64,000 nt of DNA, from assembly GCA_963839925.1 (NCBI GenBank), contig CAWIWV010000001.1, forward strand, positions 806,001 to 870,000. Direction: 5' to 3'. The translations under genes were made by a program, and so were the position numbers. The number at the start of each line of letters is the position of its first letter. The first letter of the stretch is position 1. This DNA comes from Bog-756 sp963839925. Its GTDB lineage: Bacteria; Actinomycetota; Acidimicrobiia; Acidimicrobiales; RAAP-2. Positions 51,608 through 58,759 of the stretch are shown piece by piece. The notes under the pieces are model-generated. The model made no database searches, was not told the DNA's origin, and worked only from the letters and a program-made list of their open reading frames with translations.

Positions 51608-52516
51608 ATGCGGCACGGTAGAAGAACCGGACGAGATGTGCGACGGCGCTTACGACGTTTCTCGGTGGGCTTCGTTGCCGCGGTGGCTCTCTGCGGAGGA
51701 CTTGTTGTGCTTTCGCCGTCGCCCGCTCGAGCTTCCAGCACTGGCACGGATGGTGGATCGACCGTAAGTGTGGGTGTGTCCACCGGCACTACAGCGGGAG
51801 GCGGTCCAGGTGAACCGACCGGGGCTGGCACCGGGGGAGGAGGCGGTGGCAGCCCCTATTGGTGTGGGTACAGCCCGCTGTTTGATCCTCCTCCAGTTCC
51901 GAACGTTGGAACTTGGTACTCGGTGATCTGTCACAATCGGGTCACCGGCGTCAACAGCGCGCGGACGGAGTTCATCTACGACCGATCCGCTGTTCCCGCT
52001 CAAACCGTCAGTCCTCGCTCGGTTGCTCTTGAGGCCGAGAGGTCACTGCGGTTGCCGACTCCAACCAGCTCGTTCAATCCCCCGGGCACGTCGATCGTCA
52101 ATCTCCCCACCTGGCTTTGGATCAACCCCAGTGTGTGGCATCCCTACAGGGTGACCGCGACCGTCGGCGGAGTCAGTGCGACTGCCGTTGCCATGCCAAC
52201 TGTCGTTGTCTGGTCCACCGGCGATGGCTTCGCGACGACCTGTGCGGGACCGGGGGTGCCGTACCGATCGACTTCGCCTGTCCCGTCGACAGCGTGCCTG
52301 CATACGTACAAGATCACTTCGATCGACCAACCGTCGACCGACGGAAGTCCGAACGACGGATCCTTCATCGTCACGACCACTATCGATTGGTCAGTGTCGT
52401 GGTCGAGCCGGGGGGCGGCGGGAGGAGGAACCCTTCCGTCTCTCACGACGTCTTCATCGACGAGAGTCCGGGTTGAACAGGTGGAGAGCATCGACTCCGT
52501 CGGGTCGTCCACGTGA
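51608..52516 (+). CDS. Secreted protein at the head of the tad operon
   Basis: 302 residues with a twin-Arg-rich n-region (RRLRRFSVGFVAAVALCGGLVVLSPSPARA) and a Gly-rich linker. The mature part is Cys-poor and Trp-rich: PYWCGYSPLFDP, LPTWLWINPSVWHPYRVTATVGGVSATAVAMPTVVVWSTGDG and CAGPGVPYRSTSP. The WLW-W-GDG-C-G-PY pattern recurs in secreted proteins encoded beside actinobacterial tad/CpaB genes. Probably an exported pilus accessory factor; function not known. Overlaps the SAF gene by GTGA. Confidence 0.65.
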   Translation: MRHGRRTGRDVRRRLRRFSVGFVAAVALCGGLVVLSPSPARASSTGTDGGSTVSVGVSTGTTAGGGPGEPTGAGTGGGGGGSPYWCGYSPLFDPPPVPNVGTWYSVICHNRVTGVNSARTEFIYDRSAVPAQTVSPRSVALEAERSLRLPTPTSSFNPPGTSIVNLPTWLWINPSVWHPYRVTATVGGVSATAVAMPTVVVWSTGDGFATTCAGPGVPYRSTSPVPSTACLHTYKITSIDQPSTDGSPNDGSFIVTTTIDWSVSWSSRGAAGGGTLPSLTTSSSTRVRVEQVESIDSVGSST

Positions 52517-53316
52517 CAACCCTGCTCGAACGAGATGGCGCGCCGAGCCACTTCGTTCACGGCATCCACAAGAGCTCGCTGTTCCCTCGAGCGGGAAGCC
52601 GGAGGTCATTGATGATCCTCGGATCGACAGTGCTGATCTTCACCAGTGTTGCCGTCTTTGCCCAGCTCTACGCTTCCGCTGCACGGCAGACTTCGGTGCT
52701 GATTACCACCACGTCCATCGAGCAGGGACAACAACTGAGCTCGAGCGACCTCGGTGAGGCAAGTGTTTCGATTTCGGGAGATGTGAGTGTGATTCCGGCG
52801 GCCCACGCATCGGAACTCCGCGGAAAGCGCGCCTCAGTGACGATTCCGGCGGGCAGCCTGCTCACAATCCAAGACGTGACGAACTCACAGCCATTCAGTC
52901 CGGGTGATGCGGTTGTCGGGATGGCGTTGAAGTCCGGTCAGCTCCCATCTGCGGGGGTTGAGCCGGGCGACGAGGTCATGGTTGTCGAGACGGGTTCCCC
53001 GGGCACGTCGTTGGACTTGCCAACCGGCTCGGGCGAATCCCAGGTCGATGTCGGTGCGGCGACCAATGTCCTTGTGCGCCGAGCGACCGTATTTGGTGTC
53101 GAAGCACCACAAGCGAACTCTGAGTCGACCGCATCCGAGCTGGTATCCGTCGAGGTCCCGCAGTCCGTGGCGGCGGTCGTGAGCTCCGCGGCCGCAGCGG
53201 ATCAAACCAGCCTGGTTCTTCTTCCGCCGGGCTACGGCCCTTCGGGTTCCGGAGGCAACCGTCCCCAGAGTTCGCACTCGGTCCGAGGGGCCCGGAGCAG
53301 GACAGCGGGATCATGA
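52513..53316 (+). CDS. SAF-domain pilus assembly protein (CpaB/RcpC-like)
   Basis: 267 residues. One membrane helix (about 32-54, LMILGSTVLIFTSVAVFAQLY) followed by an extracytoplasmic SAF domain: TTTSIEQGQQLSSSDLGEASVSI and RGKRASVTIPAGSLLTIQDVT, as in CpaB/RcpC and flagellar FlgA. CpaB stabilises Flp pilus passage through the envelope. The C-terminal ~70 residues are low in conservation. GTG start overlaps the stop of the first tad gene; its own stop overlaps the next start by ATGA. Confidence 0.8.
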   Translation: MTTLLERDGAPSHFVHGIHKSSLFPRAGSRRSLMILGSTVLIFTSVAVFAQLYASAARQTSVLITTTSIEQGQQLSSSDLGEASVSISGDVSVIPAAHASELRGKRASVTIPAGSLLTIQDVTNSQPFSPGDAVVGMALKSGQLPSAGVEPGDEVMVVETGSPGTSLDLPTGSGESQVDVGAATNVLVRRATVFGVEAPQANSESTASELVSVEVPQSVAAVVSSAAAADQTSLVLLPPGYGPSGSGGNRPQSSHSVRGARSRTAGS

Positions 53317-54158
53317 CCATGATCACCGTCGCTTCGGTAAAGGGTGCACCAGGGGTGACCACCCTGACCTGCCTGTTGGCGGCGGCGTGGCCAGCCCAGC
53401 GCAAGGCGATGGTGGTCGAGGCAGATCCGAATGGTGGCGATCTCGCAGCTCGTTTCCGACTGTCGTCGCGGTTGGGTTGGCCATCGTTCAACGCTGCCGC
53501 CCGCCGCTGCGCCGGCGAGATGCCGGTCGAACCCCATCTCCAACAGCTTCCCGGTGGTCTCGACGTTCTGCTGGGAACAGCCGGGATGAATGGATCGGAG
53601 GCGGTTGCCTCGATGGAGGCATTCGTGTCGAGCGTACGGACCCCTTTGAACGACTCGCGAGACGTCTTGGTCGACCTCGGAAGGGTGTTGCCCTGGGATT
53701 CGGGCACGATGGCATGGATAGGGGCCTCCGATCGCATGGTCATCTGCACCCGGGCGGATGCGGCGTCTGTGTACCAGGTGCGGGAGAAGTCCGCAGCGAT
53801 TGTCGAGCATCACGAGGGAAGAGTCGGTTTGGCGGTCATCGGGAAGAGCGTCTATCCGTGCCATGACATCGCAGAGTTCACCGGCATTCCCGTGATCGGC
53901 GAATGCGCGCTTGAGCCGCTGGCCGCTGCGATTGCGGCCGGAGAACGGCCCGGAAAGCGTCGTCTCCGTCGGTCTTCACTGGTGAAGTGTGCAATCCAAA
54001 TCGTGTCTGTCTTGGTCGACGGTGGCGCGCCTTCGGACCATTCCGATCTGTCTCCAGCCGGCTACGACCGGCTTCGTTCGCTGCTGGCGCTCAGAAAGAA
54101 GGCGGGCGCCGCAGGGAGGTCGCCATCTGAAGGCCACCAGGAGGGAGTACTCGGTTGA
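53313..54158 (+). CDS. TadZ/CpaE-like ParA-family protein
   Basis: 281 residues. A MinD/ParA fold is shown by MITVASVKGAPGVTTLTCLLAAAWP at the start, VVEADPNGGDLAARF (Walker A' type) and a downstream DVLVDLGRVLP strand. The P loop reads KGAPGVTT: the Lys before Thr-Thr of KGGxGKTT is absent, as in other TadZ proteins, where nucleotide binding is altered. TadZ localises the pilus machine at the pole. Some 70 C-terminal residues are Arg-rich and not conserved. Confidence 0.78.
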   Translation: MTMITVASVKGAPGVTTLTCLLAAAWPAQRKAMVVEADPNGGDLAARFRLSSRLGWPSFNAAARRCAGEMPVEPHLQQLPGGLDVLLGTAGMNGSEAVASMEAFVSSVRTPLNDSRDVLVDLGRVLPWDSGTMAWIGASDRMVICTRADAASVYQVREKSAAIVEHHEGRVGLAVIGKSVYPCHDIAEFTGIPVIGECALEPLAAAIAAGERPGKRRLRRSSLVKCAIQIVSVLVDGGAPSDHSDLSPAGYDRLRSLLALRKKAGAAGRSPSEGHQEGVLG

Positions 54159-55510
54159 ACCCGCACCTTGCAAAGGCGATCCGCGAGCAGGTGGCCGACG
54201 ACCTCGCCGGCTCTCTGGCCGTCTCTCTCGTTGCTGATGACCGGCGAGAGTTCGCTCGCCAGCAAGTATTCGTTCACCTTGACGACCTCACTTCGGGAAG
54301 TGGCGAGTGGACTCCCATAGCGAATACCGAAGATGAGCAAGAGCTCGCTCAGGCGGTGCTCGATTCCCTGTTCGGCATGGGACGCCTTCAAACGCTCATC
54401 GACAACCCCGACATCGAGAATATTGATGTCAACGGGTGCGACAGGGTGTGGGCAACCTTTGCCGACGGTTCGAAGCGACTCATGCAACCGATCGCCGATT
54501 CGGATGAGGAGCTCGTTGATTTGATCCGGTCGGCCGCGAGTCGGTTTGGTCTGTCCGAACGTCGATTCGACCTTGCCAGACCGGAGCTCGATCTCCGCTT
54601 GCCTGACGGCAGTCGTCTGTCTGCATTGATGGCGGTCGCGACTCGACCGGCAATATCGGTTCGGAGACATCGGTTTGCCGATCTGTCTCTGTCCGACTTG
54701 GAGACCTTGGAGACCTTGGAGACCTTGGATGAAGGTCTCGTTGCGTTGTTGAGCGCCGCCGTCAGGGCGCGCAAGAACATCGTCGTATCGGGTGCGATGA
54801 ACTCCGGAAAGACAACTCTGCTACGCGCGCTCGCCAACGAGATACCTCCCCGGGAGCGGATTGTGACAATCGAGCAAGCGTTCGAGCTTGGGCTCGATGC
54901 CGCACCTGACCGACACCCGGACATGGTCGCGCTGGAAGCGCGCCCGGCGAACGTCGAGGGCGTTGGTCTGGTTTCGGTAGCTGATTTGGTTCGACGGTCC
55001 CTTCGGATGAATGCAGACCGGGTCATCGTCGGCGAGGTGTTGGGGGACGAGATCCTTCCGATGCTCAATGCCATGAGTCAAGGTCGATCGGGCTCGATGT
55101 GCACGATTCATGCTGATTCCTCTGCGGGGGTCTTCAGGCGAATTGCGTCCTACGCCGTACAAGCACAGGAGCGCCTGCCGCTGGAAGCGAGCAATCTTCT
55201 CGTCGCAGGGGCAATCCATTTCGTGGTCCACCTCGACGCAGAGCTCGACCACGGAAACTCGCAATACGGCCATGGAACAGACCCTGGTCAGCTTCAATTC
55301 CCGGCCCGTGAACGCCGCCGTCGGTTCGTTTCTTCCGTCCGTGAGGTGGTCGGCGCCGAAGGAGAGCAGGTCATCTCAAACGAGATCTACCGACCGGGTG
55401 TGGACCGCCGGGCAACTCCTGCATCCCCGCTGAGCCCTCGAACTCTGGGACAGCTGGAACTGTTCGGATACCAGCCATTCCGTTCGGGACGTGTCGGGAT
55501 GGTCGGATGA
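54155..55510 (+). CDS. tadA: TadA/CpaF-type secretion ATPase
   Basis: 451 residues; hexameric ATPase that powers Flp pilus assembly. Motifs: MGRLQTLIDNPDIENIDVNG, the Walker A loop VSGAMNSGKTTLLRALA (about 210-221), the Asp box TIEQAFELGLD, Walker B region DRVIVGEVLGDEI, and the His box GSMCTIHADSSAGVF. The TTG start at 54155 is fixed by AGGAGGGAG at 54139-54147 and overlaps the previous stop (TTGA). Residues about 183-191 are Glu-Thr-Leu three times, from a 9-bp tandem repeat. No signal sequence: cytoplasmic. Confidence 0.93.
   Translation: MNPHLAKAIREQVADDLAGSLAVSLVADDRREFARQQVFVHLDDLTSGSGEWTPIANTEDEQELAQAVLDSLFGMGRLQTLIDNPDIENIDVNGCDRVWATFADGSKRLMQPIADSDEELVDLIRSAASRFGLSERRFDLARPELDLRLPDGSRLSALMAVATRPAISVRRHRFADLSLSDLETLETLETLDEGLVALLSAAVRARKNIVVSGAMNSGKTTLLRALANEIPPRERIVTIEQAFELGLDAAPDRHPDMVALEARPANVEGVGLVSVADLVRRSLRMNADRVIVGEVLGDEILPMLNAMSQGRSGSMCTIHADSSAGVFRRIASYAVQAQERLPLEASNLLVAGAIHFVVHLDAELDHGNSQYGHGTDPGQLQFPARERRRRFVSSVREVVGAEGEQVISNEIYRPGVDRRATPASPLSPRTLGQLELFGYQPFRSGRVGMVG
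54701..54727 (+). repeat. Three tandem copies of a 9-bp unit in tadA
   Basis: GAGACCTTG occurs three times head to tail and encodes ETLETLETL. The unit is a multiple of three, so slippage would add or remove three residues rather than break the gene. Confidence 0.9.
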
Positions 55511-56355
55511 GCACCGTACTCATTTTGAGCAGCGGGTGTTGCTTCGGGCTTGGCATCCTCGGCTTCGCGATGGTCTGGCGCACTGGCAGGTCCAGAGGGC
55601 ATGGCGTTGGGCGGAGATTGATGACGGAGCGGTTTCGAGCTCGTCTGGGTCTGCTCGTCGTTGGAGCGCTCTTGGGGATCGTCGCGTTTTGGGCGACGGG
55701 GTGGCCCGTGTTGGCCGTCGTCACCTGTGCAGCGACATATGGGCTCCCGAGGCTATTTGCGCGCACGTCTCGTGCAGTGTCGATTACCAAGATCGAGGCG
55801 ATTGCCACCTGGACAGAAATGCTCCAAAGCACACTCGCCGCCTCCTCCGGCCTGAGCCAGGCGATCGTTGCTACCGCGCCACTCAGCCCTCCGCCCCTCA
55901 GAGAGGCCGCTGCTCGACTAGCCAGCCGCTTGAGCGCAGGAATGCACCCTCATGAGGCGTTGGGGCAGTTTGCAGACGAAGTCGGAGACCCGTGTGCGGA
56001 TCGAGTGGTCTGCGCACTGCAACTGGTTGCGTCATCTCGCGCCCAACGAATTGGAGACCTGTTGTCTGCTCTTGCCGACTCGACGAGGGATGAGGTCGCG
56101 CTTCGACTCCGGATTGAGACCAGCCGGGCAGGAGTTCGCGGCGGGGTAAGGACAGTCCTGGTGTTTTCCGTTGGATTCGCGGGCTGCCTGGTCCTCTTTG
56201 CCCACGCATATCTGACACCATTCGATTCAGCTCAGGGTCAGGTGGTGCTGGCTGCGGTCGCGGCTCTCTATGCGACGGGACTCACATTGATGGTTGCCTT
56301 GGCCCACCCACCCGCACCGGTCAGATTGATCGGTCAGGAGGTCATCGAGGCATGA
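55507..56355 (+). CDS. tadB: TadB-like pilus membrane platform protein
   Basis: 282 residues, type II secretion F-type inner membrane protein. Hydrophobic N-terminus, two helices around residues 45-85, the cytoplasmic GSPF core with WTEMLQSTLAASSGLSQAIVATAPLSPPPLREAAARLASRLSAGMHPHEALGQFAD (about 100-155), then two C-terminal helices (about 215-265). TadB and TadC together form the base on which TadA acts. ATG overlaps the tadA stop (ATGA). Confidence 0.85.
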   Translation: MSTVLILSSGCCFGLGILGFAMVWRTGRSRGHGVGRRLMTERFRARLGLLVVGALLGIVAFWATGWPVLAVVTCAATYGLPRLFARTSRAVSITKIEAIATWTEMLQSTLAASSGLSQAIVATAPLSPPPLREAAARLASRLSAGMHPHEALGQFADEVGDPCADRVVCALQLVASSRAQRIGDLLSALADSTRDEVALRLRIETSRAGVRGGVRTVLVFSVGFAGCLVLFAHAYLTPFDSAQGQVVLAAVAALYATGLTLMVALAHPPAPVRLIGQEVIEA

Positions 56356-57254
56356 GCATCGCTCTACTTCTCGGTGCACTCGCTGGAGCGGGTGCCGTTG
56401 GCCTCGTCTCCAACGTGAGGGTCACGCCTCCGACGCTCGAGGCGATCGCCGCCGAGATCAATCGCTCCGTTCCCAACAAGCAAGCTGCCACGAGCCGACC
56501 GGGGGTTGGGCTGTGGGCCGGGCGGGCATTGAACGGCTGGGTCGAGGGATTGGGATGGTCTTCTCACCCGAGATGGTTGGCCGTCCAGACTTCTCTCTCG
56601 ATTACCGCAGAGTCCATTGACACACTAGGCGCGAAGATCCTGGCGGCAGGCGGAGTGGGTCTGCTCGGACCATTCTTGATCTGGATCGTGGCGGAGATGA
56701 TCGGAGTTGGGATCAACCCAGTGTTGACGGCGCTGGTTGCTCTGATTGCGGGTCCGGTCGGAGCATGTCTTCCGGCCGTCGGGCTCTTTGGCCGGGCTCG
56801 GGCGCGTCGTCGTCACTTCAGGGTGGTGATTGGCTCATTCGTGGACCTTGTCGTGCTCGGGCTCGCGGGAGGTGTCGGTATCGAAGGCGCACTCTTTGCA
56901 GCTTCTCAAGTGAGCAACGACTGGGCAGCGAGTCGGATGGCCAAAGCTCTGTTCCGGGCACGAGATCGCGGACAGACCCTCTGGTCGGGGCTGGCTCAGT
57001 TGGGCGCGGAGATCGGTGTTCCTGAGCTGCTCGAGCTCTCGACGACACTCGAGCTGGCCGGCACCGAGGGAGCAAGAATCCGCCAATCGTTGAGTGCCCG
57101 AGCGGTGGCGCTGCGTCGTCACGAACAAGCAGATGCCGAATCGGATGCGAACGCGATGACCGAACGCTTGTTCATCCCCGGCAGCTTGTTGTTGCTCGGA
57201 TTTCTCCTCTTCATCGGATATCCGGCGCTCAGCCGAATTATCGGTGGCTTCTGA
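56352..57254 (+). CDS. tadC: TadC-like pilus membrane platform protein
   Basis: 300 residues. Four predicted membrane helices (about 1-20, 95-115, 120-140 and 270-295) with a GSPF-type cytoplasmic part: RHFRVVIGSFVDLVVLGLAGGVGIEGALFAASQVSNDWAASRMAKALFRARDRGQTLWSGLAQLGAEIGVPELLELSTTLELAGTEG. This pairs with TadB. ATG overlaps the tadB stop (ATGA). The helix count and length fit TadC. Confidence 0.85.
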   Translation: MSIALLLGALAGAGAVGLVSNVRVTPPTLEAIAAEINRSVPNKQAATSRPGVGLWAGRALNGWVEGLGWSSHPRWLAVQTSLSITAESIDTLGAKILAAGGVGLLGPFLIWIVAEMIGVGINPVLTALVALIAGPVGACLPAVGLFGRARARRRHFRVVIGSFVDLVVLGLAGGVGIEGALFAASQVSNDWAASRMAKALFRARDRGQTLWSGLAQLGAEIGVPELLELSTTLELAGTEGARIRQSLSARAVALRRHEQADAESDANAMTERLFIPGSLLLLGFLLFIGYPALSRIIGGF

Positions 57255-57292
57255 ACGAGTGAGACCCGGAAACTGAAAGGGACATCGAGAAC

Positions 57293-57484
57293 ATGTCAAA
57301 CCAATTGCTGATCGTGTGGCTCTACCTACGCGACCGCGTTGAAGCGACCTTCGAACAGAACGAGGAAGGCTCCGTGGTCGAGACGGTCATTATCACGGCG
57401 CTATTCGCCGCACTGGCGATAGCGGTGATGGCGATCATCGTGGCGAAAGTCAATGCGAAAGCACATTCGATCAACCTGAATTGA
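57293..57484 (+). CDS. Flp-type pilin
   Basis: 63 residues, the size of an Flp/type IVb prepilin. The leader MSNQLLIVWLYLRDRVEATFEQNEEG precedes SVVETVIITALFAALAIAVMAIIVAKV, one long hydrophobic helix. In usual Flp pilins a Gly precedes the cut and Glu is at +5; here the Gly is one position nearer (EEGSVVE), so Glu would be +4 if cut after Gly. AAAGGGA lies nine bases before ATG 57293. Probably the major pilus subunit. No prepilin peptidase gene is visible in the window. Confidence 0.75.
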   Translation: MSNQLLIVWLYLRDRVEATFEQNEEGSVVETVIITALFAALAIAVMAIIVAKVNAKAHSINLN

Positions 57485-57539
57485 GATGTTGCGCGCGAAC
57501 AGCTACTCACAAGAGTTCCTGTCAGTAGGAGATCGTTCA

Positions 57540-57907
57540 GTGATCGGGGAGCTTTCACTATTGAAGCGATCTTGGTGGTGCCAGTGCTGATGCTGCTTAT
57601 GACCGTGTTGATTCAATGTGCGCTATGGGCTCACGCTGAACAGGTCGTTCATGCTGCCGCTTCGGAAGGTGACCGGGTGGCTCGAGACTACGACGGAGGC
57701 TCAGTGGCCGGGGAAACCCGGGCGTACTCGATCCTCGAAGGACCGGGTTCGGACGTCCAGTCCGGAAATGTTGTTGTCAATGTGGATCCAGGGGACATGG
57801 CGAGAGTCACGGTCACCGGAGCCGCCCTGTCCATACTCCCGGGCATGAAGATCCCTGTTTCATCGATGGCTATCGGTCCGATACAAGAATTCAGGGCGTC
57901 GGAATGA
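57540..57907 (+). CDS. TadE-like pseudopilin, frameshifted near its start
   Basis: The body of the protein is open in one frame: GAFTIEAILVVPVLMLLMTVLIQCALWAHAEQVVHAAASEG and a beta-rich tail ending in EFRASE, the layout of TadE pseudopilins (G-A-F-T-I-E is the cut site with Glu +5). In this frame there is no start codon upstream of the cut site. A GTG at 57540, eight bases after TAGGAG (57526-57531), is in another frame; one extra G in the run 57546-57549 joins it as MIGGAFTIEA. I read this as a single missing base. About 122 residues once corrected. Confidence 0.75.
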
Positions 57908-58326
57908 CACCCCACGCCAGCCGCGGAGAGGATGGGAACCTTCTCGTCGAACTCACTGTGATCGCGCCAGTGCTGTTCGCGCTCGCACTACTCATCGTCG
58001 CTTTCGGCCGAGTTTCCGAGCCACGGCAAGAGGTGGTCGAAGCTGCAAGGGCCGGGGCTCAATCGGCCGCAGTCCTTCCCAATTCTGCGGATGCTGCACA
58101 AGGCGCTGCCGAGAGTGCCGTCGTCGGAGTATTCAACGGAAGCCAAACATGTGCGCAACCTGAAATTACCACGGATGTGAGTCACTTTGTCCCAAGTGGG
58201 TACGTCACAGTCACCGTGGCGTGCAGGGTCAACTTGTCGGATTTGGGTGTCCCTGCAATCCCGGGGAGCACCGTGATCAGAGCATCGGCCATCGCGCCGA
58301 TCGACCCGTATCGATCGGTCACTTGA
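57904..58326 (+). CDS. Second TadE-like pseudopilin
   Basis: 140 residues. SRGEDGNLLVELTVIAPVLFALALLIVAFGRVSEPRQEVVEAARAGAQSAA shows the pseudopilin cut site (Gly then N-L-L-V-E, Glu at +5) and one membrane helix, followed by a Cys-containing domain (SQTCAQPEITTDV and VTVACRVNLSDLG, possibly one disulfide). TadE-type minor subunits prime or decorate the pilus. ATG overlaps the previous stop (ATGA). Confidence 0.8.
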   Translation: MTPHASRGEDGNLLVELTVIAPVLFALALLIVAFGRVSEPRQEVVEAARAGAQSAAVLPNSADAAQGAAESAVVGVFNGSQTCAQPEITTDVSHFVPSGYVTVTVACRVNLSDLGVPAIPGSTVIRASAIAPIDPYRSVT

Positions 58327-58327
58327 G

Positions 58328-58759
58328 ATGGCTTCGCAGAGGACTGTCGCTCGGGATGCTGGTTCGATCACTGCCTTCGTGTTGGTGATGTTCGTGTTCC
58401 TGTTCGCAATTGCAGGTCTGGTCATCGATGGTGGATCGGCAGTCAGTGCGCACCAAGCGGCGAGCGATGAGGCGGAGCAAGCGGCGAGGAGGGGAGCTGC
58501 CGAGCTCTCGCAGAGTGGGCTTCGATCAGGAGTTATCAAGGTCGACCCAATACAGGCAGTCGACGCCGCAAGGGATTTCACCGTGGTCGCTGGGCACCCC
58601 GGAACAGCAACGGTGTCCGAAGGTGTTGTGACGGTCGAAGTGCACTATCGCATTCCCACCGCAGTACTAGGAATCATCGGAATCCATACGCTGTCGATTT
58701 CGGCATCCGCTTCGTCGGTTGACGTGGCAGGGGTGACCGCGGGGTCAACAGGGGAATGA
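58328..58759 (+). CDS. TadG-like pilus-associated protein
   Basis: 143 residues. The N-terminus RDAGSITAFVLVMFVFLFAIAGLVIDGGSAVSAHQAASDEAEQAARRGAAEL matches the TadG/Flp-locus 'putative pilus assembly' N-domain: Gly before the hydrophobic helix, and Asp-Gly-Gly plus the Ala-rich helix behind it. A short beta domain follows. TadG proteins lie outside the membrane and may hold the pilus base. Starts two bases after the preceding stop; its end overlaps the next start (ATGATGA). Confidence 0.78.
   Translation: MASQRTVARDAGSITAFVLVMFVFLFAIAGLVIDGGSAVSAHQAASDEAEQAARRGAAELSQSGLRSGVIKVDPIQAVDAARDFTVVAGHPGTATVSEGVVTVEVHYRIPTAVLGIIGIHTLSISASASSVDVAGVTAGSTGE

Noticed and set aside
57293..57907. Stop-codon (TGA) read-through joining pilin and TadE into one protein
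   Set aside because: Both lie in the same frame, but the TadE-like cut site GAFTIEA needs its own start, and a GTG with a good ribosome site fits once one G is restored. Read-through is not needed.
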